A DNA stretch of 64,000 bases from Candidatus Rifleibacteriota bacterium (GTDB taxonomy: Bacteria > Muiribacteriota > Ozemobacteria > Ozemobacterales > Ozemobacteraceae). The notes beneath the pieces were generated by a model. It was not told where the DNA came from. It saw only the letters and a program-made list of their open reading frames with translations, and made no database searches. The position numbers were made by a program, and so were the translations under genes. The DNA lies in the NCBI GenBank assembly GCA_015233565.1, contig JADFXM010000002.1, forward strand, positions 211,385 through 275,384. The letters run 5' to 3'. Of the stretch, positions 36,974 to 44,328 are shown one piece after another (position 1 is the first letter of the stretch; each line of letters starts with the position of its first letter).

Positions 36974-38632
36974 TTAAAAAAATCTTAAATATTCATCAAT
37001 TGAGGTTTCACCGTTGGCTACGAGTGTTAATGTCTGCTCTTCAATACTTTGAATTTCCTGCTTTCGAGCATACTGAAATATGTCCTGGTAATCTCGGCGT
37101 TGAATAATCATTTGTCTTAATACCGGAGAGGTTGGCAAAAATTCGCCCAACAGGGTTTTACCTGTATAACCGGTTTTCTGACATTCATCGCAACCTGTTG
37201 AGCGGCATGGGGTTGGCGAATTTCCTAACGCCTGAAGTTTTTCCATTACTTCAGGAGGACAATCAGCTGAAATCTTGCATTTCCTGCAAAGAGTCCTTAC
37301 CAATCGGAGAGAAAGAAAACCGCATAGCGAGGTAGCAGCAATAACCGAATCAGTTGACATTTCCAATAGCTTAATGACAGTGCTGGAAGCATCGTGCGCC
37401 ATGAAGGAAGTTAAAACAGTTTTTCCACCTAGAGCTGCAAATGCAACATCGGTTGCAATTTTCTTATCATCGATATAGTCGAGATAAATTAGGTCCGCAT
37501 CTAGTTTTAAGGCTATTTCCATTCCCTGTTTCATGCTTTGCACACCGTTTTTTCCGATTTGCATCTGGGTCATCTTTGGGAATGAGATATGGACAGGGTC
37601 TTCAACTGTTACAATTTTATTCCTGTCAAGGTCGAAAGAATTAAGGATAAAGTAATTCACTGTAGTTCGCCCCGATTCACGTGGCCCCGAAACGTATAAA
37701 ACCCCATGATTGGCTTGAACAAAAGAAGCAATTCTGAGGAAATTCTCGTTATTTCCTCCAAATATGAACTGGGAGTTCTCGCTGAAATCGTTAATTGACA
37801 AAATAACCATTTCGCCATGAATAGTTGGATAAAAAATTGATTGTACGTTAACAGATCGTCCGGAAATCGAAACTCGAAAGTGCCCGACGGATAAACTGCT
37901 TTTTTCACCTTGTCCAGTAGTGATTTGTGATAGAGATTTCAGCTTTGCGAGAACTTCAAAGTGCACCTTCAGAGGGATTTCCAGTTTTCGCAGCAGGCTT
38001 GAACAAATCCTGAATCGAATAACTACCCCCTTTTCGGAAGGCTCAAAATGAATCTTTTCAACCTTGCTGATAATTGCCTGGCCAAGAATGTAATTTATTA
38101 CTTTCTCCGGGGCTTCCATTCCTTTCGGGATGGCTCTTTCAGTGGTCATTCCCGCGTCTGCAAGCTGTTCAGTGCTTTCAACCTTTCCCGAAAGGTCATG
38201 CGGACCAAAAACTGCTTTAAAAGTCTGTTCGAAATCAAAATTGGTACAAATTGAGACGGAAATGTCCATATTTGTACGGTTTGCAATCAGATCAATTGCT
38301 TCGGTCTCAAGTGGGTCAACCATACAAATGCAGAGTTGACGGCCGCTGCGATAAAGTGGAATCAGTTTATGCTCCAAAGCAAATTCGGGAGAGACCACAT
38401 CCAGGACTGATCGATCGACAATTTCCTGACTAAGATGAATAAAGGAAACGTTTAATTGGTTTCCCAAAGCCCAGATGATATCCTGTTCTGTAACGATATT
38501 CATCTCTATCAAAGCTTGTCCCAATTTGATTCCATTTGATTTTTGGAAAGCCAGCGCTTGTGACAACTGTTCCTGAGAAATAAGGTTGCAGTCGATTAAA
38601 AGATCACCTAATCTTCTTTTTGTTTGATTCAT
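36974..38632 (-). CDS. PilB/GspE-like protein with inactivated ATPase site
   Basis: In this 552-residue protein the N-terminus (RRLGDLLIDCNLISQEQL and KLGQALIEMNIVTEQDI, 6-60) matches the paired MshEN motif that binds cyclic di-GMP in other PilB/MshE proteins, although Gly is replaced by Asn in each half. The GspE core is recognisable, but Walker A reads GPRESGRTT (316-324) with Arg in place of the catalytic Lys. The Walker B/Glu region is DADLIYLDYIDD without the usual GE(I/M)RD. The Asp box VEDPV and the cysteine pairs CRKC/CDEC near 450-480 are kept. It is probably a regulatory or structural paralogue rather than an assembly motor. It is co-transcribed with the pilT gene downstream. Confidence 0.85.
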   Translation of the reverse strand: MNQTKRRLGDLLIDCNLISQEQLSQALAFQKSNGIKLGQALIEMNIVTEQDIIWALGNQLNVSFIHLSQEIVDRSVLDVVSPEFALEHKLIPLYRSGRQLCICMVDPLETEAIDLIANRTNMDISVSICTNFDFEQTFKAVFGPHDLSGKVESTEQLADAGMTTERAIPKGMEAPEKVINYILGQAIISKVEKIHFEPSEKGVVIRFRICSSLLRKLEIPLKVHFEVLAKLKSLSQITTGQGEKSSLSVGHFRVSISGRSVNVQSIFYPTIHGEMVILSINDFSENSQFIFGGNNENFLRIASFVQANHGVLYVSGPRESGRTTVNYFILNSFDLDRNKIVTVEDPVHISFPKMTQMQIGKNGVQSMKQGMEIALKLDADLIYLDYIDDKKIATDVAFAALGGKTVLTSFMAHDASSTVIKLLEMSTDSVIAATSLCGFLSLRLVRTLCRKCKISADCPPEVMEKLQALGNSPTPCRSTGCDECQKTGYTGKTLLGEFLPTSPVLRQMIIQRRDYQDIFQYARKQEIQSIEEQTLTLVANGETSIDEYLRFF

Positions 38633-38654
38633 ATTCCAGTCAAAAATTCACTCC

Positions 38655-38692
38655 AAAAAAATTCGCCGCTTCATTTTGAATGAAGCGGCGAA
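38655..38692 (-). terminator. Intrinsic terminator downstream of the HU gene
   Basis: A perfect 14-bp stem (38662-38675 with 38679-38692, loop of 3) is followed on the minus strand by seven or more T (38655-38661). It lies between the HU stop and the start of the PilB-like gene and separates the two units. Confidence 0.9.
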
Positions 38693-38704
38693 TAATTGTC
38701 AAGC

Positions 38705-39046
38705 TTACTTTTTAGTATTTTTCGGTGGTGGATTTTTAGTGGTTGTGTTTTTTGATGTTCCGGTCTTTGGAGCTGTGTTTACCACTTCTCTGAGTTCTTT
38801 TCCGGGGACGAATTTCGCAACTTCAGTTGTTGGAATGGTGATGGGTTCTTTTGTTCTGGGATTGACACCAGTTCGTTCTTTTCTGGTGGCAACTTTAAAC
38901 GAGCCAAAACCAACCAGCTTAACTTCTTCTTTTTTTGACAAAGCTGACTTGATAATGTTTAGTGTTGTTTCGAGGGCTTCTGAAGCCTGGGTCTGGGTAA
39001 GCTGGGTTTTCCTGGAAATTTCCCGGATGAGTTCGAGTTTCTTCAC
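38705..39046 (-). CDS. HU-family DNA-binding protein with Thr/Lys/Pro tail
   Basis: The start is set at GTG 39046, which has a perfect aggagg 8 bases upstream and gives the normal HU N-terminus VKKLELIREISRKTQLTQ. A longer frame from 39103 lacks this support. The 113-residue product has the HU dimerisation helices and beta arm (VGFGSFKVATRKERTGVNPRT and the PTTEVAKFVPGKELREVV close). An added 22-residue basic tail (TGTSKNTTTKNPPPKNTKK) follows. It bends and compacts DNA in the nucleoid. The single gene ends at a strong terminator. Confidence 0.93.
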   Translation of the reverse strand: MKKLELIREISRKTQLTQTQASEALETTLNIIKSALSKKEEVKLVGFGSFKVATRKERTGVNPRTKEPITIPTTEVAKFVPGKELREVVNTAPKTGTSKNTTTKNPPPKNTKK

Positions 39047-39183
39047 TTTTGGATCCTCCTGAGTAAGTATTAGAAAAGGATATTGATAGTTTAACAAACT
39101 CAAACTGGCTTGTCAAGAGAGCAAAAAAAATAATTTAAAAAAAAAGGCTTCCTTTGCCAACTTTACGAATAGGAAGTGACTTG

Positions 39184-40488
39184 TCATCGCATTCTCCCGC
39201 GTAGGTCACTTATACGTTGCATTAATATTTCATGCCGCTCTCGCTGTTTTTCCAATTCTCCCGTCAGCTCCTGAATTTTTTCACGAATCGGACCAACTCC
39301 CGTTGTGTTGGTTGTTACAGGCTGTGAATTCACACTACTCGTATGCAAATATCCAGGAAGTTGATTTTGAAGAACACTTATTTCGTTCTGAACGTTCGAT
39401 ATTTCAAGGTTAAGTTGTGAAATTTCACTGTCCATTGTCGACAGTTCATCGCGTATTCTTGCGGAATCATCAAATTTTGGAGGATTTGGTTCACCCTCGC
39501 CGAATGGGCGCGTCTCTTCAGGGCGTAGTAATCCTTTGGAAGGGGTATCTGTTCCTGTAAATGCCTGAGTTCCCGGGGGAAGAGGAAGCAATCCTAAAGC
39601 AACTTTCCGGTAGTCATCTCCCGAGGATCCTGGGCGGGCAATTGAACCGGGTGGTGTTCCTTTCCGTAAGCCATCAAAGAATTCCAGTCTTTCTCGAACA
39701 CTTCCCTCTGGGGATGGCTCTTTCTCTAATCTCTCCTCGACAGGAGGTCTTGCTATTCCTTGACCTTCCGTAGATTTTATTTGCAAATTCTCCTTCTTAT
39801 TAAACGAATAAGCTGAGCTTCCGATTATTTCCGGGTAGATTCCGGGGAGCCCTTTTGATTCTCTACGTGCCAATGGAGGTTTTCGTGGATCAAATTGAGG
39901 GACAAGAGCCCATGCCTCGTTCATGTGGATTTCTTCCATTTTTGGATCAAACTTTTGTGGTTGGGAAGGCAGATTTTTTTTATCTGAAATATTGGCCATC
40001 ATTCCCTTTTGAAGTACAAGTTGGCGGCTTCTTTCATCGTGAGCTCGAATGGAAACGATTCCTCTTAGAACTTTGACTTGGGTTTTCCCAAAGCGATCTA
40101 CAGAGACGTTGAAGGAGGTCCCCAATACTCCGCAGATAACCGTTGGAGTGATCACCTGATATCCTCTGGCCTGTGTTTGAAGGTCCAGCCAGATTTCGCC
40201 AACTTGTAATTGAATGGATGCTTCCAGCAGGGTGAAAATAGTGTTGGGTTTAATTCGCAGCACGCTTCCGTCTGGAAAGCGCAATTCGGCTTTGGTTTCT
40301 GATTCGGTTCGCAATTTTTCTGTGGGGCGTATCTGAATAGGTTCAGCACTTAAATCCAGCCAGGTCGAGCTGACATTTCTCAGTAAGGCAGCTCTTCCAC
40401 GCAAAAGGTGAAAAACGATTTTGTTTTCCCCGAAACAGGAAATGCTTGACAAAACAAATACAAGACTTAAAAGAAAAACCTTTTTCAT
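39184..40488 (-). CDS. Exported FecR-domain protein with C-terminal coiled coil
   Basis: The 434-residue protein starts with a signal peptide (1-20, ending ISCFG). Its FecR-type beta domain (about 25-170) includes LRTESETKAELRFPDGSVLRIKP split over two strands and ITPTVICGVLGTSFNV. A Pro/Gly-rich middle and a C-terminal coiled coil (about 340-434, ISQLNLEISNVQNEISVL) follow. FecR domains in such stand-alone exported proteins are thought to bind surface or cell-wall ligands rather than an anti-sigma partner. The gene follows tex by 17 bp and is probably co-transcribed with it. Confidence 0.82.
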   Translation of the reverse strand: MKKVFLLSLVFVLSSISCFGENKIVFHLLRGRAALLRNVSSTWLDLSAEPIQIRPTEKLRTESETKAELRFPDGSVLRIKPNTIFTLLEASIQLQVGEIWLDLQTQARGYQVITPTVICGVLGTSFNVSVDRFGKTQVKVLRGIVSIRAHDERSRQLVLQKGMMANISDKKNLPSQPQKFDPKMEEIHMNEAWALVPQFDPRKPPLARRESKGLPGIYPEIIGSSAYSFNKKENLQIKSTEGQGIARPPVEERLEKEPSPEGSVRERLEFFDGLRKGTPPGSIARPGSSGDDYRKVALGLLPLPPGTQAFTGTDTPSKGLLRPEETRPFGEGEPNPPKFDDSARIRDELSTMDSEISQLNLEISNVQNEISVLQNQLPGYLHTSSVNSQPVTTNTTGVGPIREKIQELTGELEKQRERHEILMQRISDLRGRMR

Positions 40489-40505
40489 AACTTGTCCCTA
40501 AAATA

Positions 40506-42665
40506 TCATTTTTTCATCGAAAGTGCAATGCGTTTGCGAGCTACGTCAACTTCCAGAACGGTTACCTGGACCTTCTGTCGAGGTTTTACAACCTCGTTTG
40601 GGTCTTTAACATACCTATCAGCAAGCTCGCTTATATGAACCAATCCATCCTGATGAACTCCGATATCGACGAAAGCTCCGAATTTTGTAACATTCGTCAC
40701 GATCCCGGGAAGTTTCAGCCCAGGTTTTAAGTCTGTGATTGTTCTTACAGTCTCGTCAAAGGAAAAAACTTCGAATTTGCTGCGTGGATCACGACCGGGT
40801 TTTGCCAATTCATTCATAATATCATTCAATGTTGGGAGCCCGATTTTTTCATCTATATAATTTTTCAAAGGGATCTTTTTGCGGAGCTCTTCGTTCTTCA
40901 TCAAATCGACAACCGAACAATTAATATCCCGAGCCATTTTCTCCACTACATGATAACTTTCGGGATGTACTGCACTTGCATCAAGTGGATTTTTGCTTTC
41001 GGGGACTCGAAGAAATCCAGCGGCTTGTTCGAAAGCCTTTGGCCCTAGTCTCGATACTTTTTTCAACTCCGAGCGGCTTTTAAATGCTCCATTTTCGTTT
41101 CTCCAATTGACAATATTTTTTGCCAATTGTGAACCTAACCCGGATACATATGTCAGCAGTTCACGACTTGCAGTGTTTACACTTACTCCAACGGAGTTGA
41201 CACAACTTCCCACAACATCATCGAGACTTTTTTTAAGGTTTGATTGGTCGACATCGTGTTGATATTGTCCAACCCCAATCGCCTTTGGGTCAATTTTTAC
41301 GAGTTCGGCTAACGGATCCATAAGACGACGCCCGATCGAAACTGCACCCCTGACGGTAACATCATGATCCGGAAATTCATCCCGGGCGACTTCAGAGGCC
41401 GAATAGACCGATGCCCCACTTTCATTTACCATTATGACAGGAATCTCTGAAGGAAGATTCAATCCCCGGATGAAAGCTTCAGCTTCACGGCTCCCCGTAC
41501 CATTTCCAATGGCAATTGCCTGAACATTGAATTTCTTAACCAGTTCGGGGATCAATCGGGCAGCCTCATTATGTTTGGAATCAGATTGCCCAATGAAAAT
41601 AGCTGTATTGAAAAGCAATTTTCCCTGAGGATCAAGGCAAACAGTCTTGCAACCGGTTCTGAATCCGGGATCGATTGCCAATACTGATTTCCTTCCAAGC
41701 GGGGACTCCATTAGGATTTCATGCAAGTTACTTGCAAATACTTTGATTGCCTCTTCATCTGCACGTGTTTTTGCTTCCTGGCGAATTTCATTTTCCATTG
41801 ATGGGGCTAGCAATCGTTTATAACCATCTTCCACTGCCATTTCCACTTGACCGGAGGCTGTTTCCGATAAGGCAACCTTGTTGTTTCCACCACTTGAGCG
41901 GACGTATCTGCGTTTCAAAAGTTCAAGCGCTTCCTCTTCAGAAGGACGAATTGAAACTTTTAAAAATCCTTCATCTTCTCCTCGTAAAATGGCTAATATT
42001 CTGTGACTTGGGGCCTTTAATATACTTTCTTCCCAGCCAAAATAATCCCGAAATTTTACGCCTTCCTCTTCTTTCCCCTTTGCTACCAATGATTTCATAA
42101 CTCCTTTTTCATTAAAGAAACCTCTCATTGTTTTTCGAGTTTCCACATCCTCGCTTATCGTTTCTGCTATTATATCCCTTGCCCCCGCTAGTGCTTCGTC
42201 GATATCTGCAACTCCCTTTTTTTCATCAACGAATTTTGCGGCTTCAACCTTGATGTCAGTTTGATTATTCTGAATTATAAGGAAATTCGCCAAAGGTTCG
42301 AGTCCCTTTTCCTTTGCGATCATAGCCCTGGTTCGACGTTTTGGTTTGAAAGGAAGGTAGATATCTTCCAAAAGGCTCATGGTTTCAGCGTTACTTAGGG
42401 AATTTTTCAACTCGTCAGTCAAAAGATTGCGCTCTTCCAAGGATTTGATTATTGCATCACGCCGGTCGTCTAGCTGAGTAAGTCTTTCCAGATTGTCTCG
42501 GATTTTTATAATCGCTACCTCATCAAGACTTCCAGTGGCTTCTTTCCGGTATCTGGCGATGAATGGGATTGTGGCTCCTTCGCTCAGAAGTTCTGCTACG
42601 GAAACAACTTGTCGCTCAGATATCGCGAGTTCCTTGGCTATTTTATTCAGATGTTTTTGATTCAT
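40506..42665 (-). CDS. tex: Transcription accessory protein Tex
   Basis: At 719 residues this protein has the family's full length. It has an N-terminal helical region, a YqgF/RuvC-like domain (SVLAIDPGFRTGCKTVCLD near 330), helix-hairpin-helix motifs (LVGSQLAKNIVNWRNENG-type near 520) and a C-terminal S1 RNA-binding domain (KFGAFVDIGVHQDGLVHIS near 670). Tex binds RNA and influences transcription in many bacteria. The start ATG is preceded by aaagga. It is the first gene of a two-gene unit with the FecR-domain gene, divergent from the small lipoprotein gene. Confidence 0.95.
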   Translation of the reverse strand: MNQKHLNKIAKELAISERQVVSVAELLSEGATIPFIARYRKEATGSLDEVAIIKIRDNLERLTQLDDRRDAIIKSLEERNLLTDELKNSLSNAETMSLLEDIYLPFKPKRRTRAMIAKEKGLEPLANFLIIQNNQTDIKVEAAKFVDEKKGVADIDEALAGARDIIAETISEDVETRKTMRGFFNEKGVMKSLVAKGKEEEGVKFRDYFGWEESILKAPSHRILAILRGEDEGFLKVSIRPSEEEALELLKRRYVRSSGGNNKVALSETASGQVEMAVEDGYKRLLAPSMENEIRQEAKTRADEEAIKVFASNLHEILMESPLGRKSVLAIDPGFRTGCKTVCLDPQGKLLFNTAIFIGQSDSKHNEAARLIPELVKKFNVQAIAIGNGTGSREAEAFIRGLNLPSEIPVIMVNESGASVYSASEVARDEFPDHDVTVRGAVSIGRRLMDPLAELVKIDPKAIGVGQYQHDVDQSNLKKSLDDVVGSCVNSVGVSVNTASRELLTYVSGLGSQLAKNIVNWRNENGAFKSRSELKKVSRLGPKAFEQAAGFLRVPESKNPLDASAVHPESYHVVEKMARDINCSVVDLMKNEELRKKIPLKNYIDEKIGLPTLNDIMNELAKPGRDPRSKFEVFSFDETVRTITDLKPGLKLPGIVTNVTKFGAFVDIGVHQDGLVHISELADRYVKDPNEVVKPRQKVQVTVLEVDVARKRIALSMKK

Positions 42666-42772
42666 TTTGCGTTCCTTTAAAAATTAAATGAGTTTGACCT
42701 CAACATATTATTCAAAAAATTCAGTTTTTTGTCGAAAACAGAGTATAAATTATTTATGGGAGGTGGTAAAGA

Positions 42773-42976
42773 GTGTTAAAATACCTTTCCATCGGATTGA
42801 TTCTCCTGGCCCTTTTTTTATTACCAGCCGCAATTACGGGATGCGGAGAAGATGACCTTTCTATGGCAAGAAACTATTCAACAGTTGGACCAGGGAATGC
42901 AGATGCAGGTTATTTGCTGCAACATCCGCCATCAATAGCTTCAGGCTCACAAAGTTCGTCCTGTTCCTTACGGTAA
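42773..42976 (+). CDS. Small putative lipoprotein
   Basis: This 67-residue ORF starts at GTG with a strong gggaggtgg site 6 bases upstream. The N-terminus is a classic lipoprotein signal: MLKYLSIGLILLALFLLPAA, then the lipobox ITGC with Cys at 24, followed by acidic GEDD. The mature part (about 44 residues) is rich in Ser, Gly and Gln with no known domain. A terminator follows 40 bp downstream, so it is a single-gene unit. The Asp-containing +2/+3 positions leave the choice of inner or outer membrane open. Confidence 0.7.
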   Translation: MLKYLSIGLILLALFLLPAAITGCGEDDLSMARNYSTVGPGNADAGYLLQHPPSIASGSQSSSCSLR

Positions 42977-43015
42977 TTATTTTAGTGTAGCAGGCGACAA
43001 ACCGCTCTGACTAAG

Positions 43016-43064
43016 CTGCCGGGAAAAGACCGCGAAGGTTTTTCCAGGCAGTTTGCCTTTTTTT
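43016..43064 (+). terminator. Terminator after the lipoprotein gene
   Basis: A long imperfect hairpin pairs ctgccgggaaaa (43016 on) with ttttccaggcag (to 43051). A shorter overlapping hairpin aggcagttTGCCT lies directly before seven T (43058-43064). The two share the ggca segment and cannot form at the same time. Confidence 0.65.
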
Positions 43065-43224
43065 GTAAATTTTCTAATTGGCAGGAATTACCCATTAGGT
43101 TTGGAACTTAGATAAATAAATGCTTTTGAAAAATTATTTTCGCCAATCTTTTAAAGCACAAAGTTTTGTTAATGGGCGTTTCAAAGAATTTTGGTGGGTA
43201 ATTCCTAGCTAATTGGTAATAGCG

Positions 43225-43253
43225 TAGACAATTTAAAAAAATTTGTTTATAAT
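43225..43253 (+). promoter_or_regulatory. Strong promoter placed for a leaderless mRNA
   Basis: TAGACA (43225-43230), a 17-bp spacer and a perfect TATAAT (43248-43253) lie so close to the ATG at 43261 that transcription should start at or next to the start codon. There is no Shine-Dalgarno sequence between. Confidence 0.75.
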
Positions 43254-43260
43254 ACCCGCC

Positions 43261-44043
43261 ATGGCAAAACAGTGGCATCAACTCGAAAAACTTGACCATA
43301 AATCGCTTAAGAAGCTTCAGGCAGATCGCGACAAAGTAGTAGTTCAGCAGAAAAAAGAAGCCGACCGAAAAAATATTATGCTTATTGGCGGCTCCATCCT
43401 TTTTGCTATTGCCATTATTATATTTTTTATTTCTATGGTAATGCAAAGAAGTGCAGAGCGAGCTAACCAGGCGGCGCGTGCTGAGTTTTACAAACAAAAA
43501 GTTCTAGACGCTGGTGGTGCTGCCTTTTTTCGCTCAATCGGCGATTGGCAGCCTTTGAAAAAGGGAATGATTTTCGATACCGATCACACTTTCAAGACTG
43601 AAAAAGAGGGTTTTATCGTTATTGAACTTCAATTGAAAAATCAAGTAAAACTGGCATCCAATTCCGAAATGGTAGTTTTTAAACCTTCCCTCCACGAAAA
43701 AGAAAACAAGGTCACCAAAGAGAAAGTTAAATTGACACGAGGAGAAGTGACCGTCTCCATAAGCATGGAAGGCCGGGAACTATTGGAAGTGGAATCATCC
43801 GGAGTTACTTCTATTGGTGCTTCAGGTCTTTATAAAATGCTTTACAACGAAATGAAACGAACTGGTGAAGTTGTTGTGAAACATGGTTTGGTTGAAGTAA
43901 TCGGAAACCAGACAGAAACGGGTTCATCAAAAAATCCAGCAACGAAACGCGTAAAAGTTTCCGGATTTTATAAAGTTACTTATGCGAATTCCCAGGTAAG
44001 TAACCCAACTCAAGCAAGTGTGATTCAATACGACTGGAGATAG
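43261..44043 (+). CDS. Single-pass membrane protein with FecR-like beta domain
   Basis: The ATG at 43261 is chosen because it follows a consensus promoter directly; a TTG frame start at 43243 lies inside the -10 region. The 260-residue protein has a charged cytoplasmic helix (1-40), one membrane helix (about 42-64, NIMLIGGSILFAIAIIIFFI) and an outside domain. That domain has the FecR-like order of strands: LKNQVKLASNSEMVVFKP, then a RGEVTVSI step, and a C-terminal VVVKHGLVEVIG strand. The function is unknown. It resembles the exported FecR protein encoded near tex. A message without leader is predicted. Confidence 0.75.
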   Translation: MAKQWHQLEKLDHKSLKKLQADRDKVVVQQKKEADRKNIMLIGGSILFAIAIIIFFISMVMQRSAERANQAARAEFYKQKVLDAGGAAFFRSIGDWQPLKKGMIFDTDHTFKTEKEGFIVIELQLKNQVKLASNSEMVVFKPSLHEKENKVTKEKVKLTRGEVTVSISMEGRELLEVESSGVTSIGASGLYKMLYNEMKRTGEVVVKHGLVEVIGNQTETGSSKNPATKRVKVSGFYKVTYANSQVSNPTQASVIQYDWR

Positions 44044-44099
44044 TTGAGATACTCTCTATCACCTCAATGTAAAGGACACACACGCACTTTTTCTGACAT

Positions 44100-44215
44100 G
44101 CCAATTAATTGTGATTTTCCAGAGCGAAGCCTTTTTCAAAGGTTAATCGACAAAACCCGGTCGTTGAGCGCTTGCGCTGAGCGAAGTCGAAGTGGAATCG
44201 AAATGACCATAAAAT
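44100..44215 (+). repeat. Dispersed repeat family B, copy 3
   Basis: From caattaattgtgattttcc through gagcgaagcct to tgagcgaagtcgaagtgg, this matches the 4178-4275 copy in order and orientation. The right half also matches the 22025-22085 copy on the opposite strand. It fills most of the gap before uvrA. Confidence 0.6.
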
Positions 44216-44328
44216 CATTTGCGTTTGCTCTTATGAAAGACTTGTTGAAGCGAAAGTTAGCAATGAGAATGAGATCCCTACTTTTAATGCGGCTCATAGT
44301 TTAAGAAAGCGATAGAATTTGAATTCCA

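Noticed and set aside
42985..43051. Possible riboswitch (cyclic di-GMP type I) around the aggcgacaaacc segment
   Set aside because: Only one short word resembles the aptamer; the remaining conserved bases are absent, and the element lies at the 3' end of a gene with no gene to control just behind it.
44298..44328. Leaderless promoter for uvrA (TAGAAT 10 bases before the ATG)
   Set aside because: No -35 box at a workable distance and the spacing to the ATG differs from the two convincing cases.
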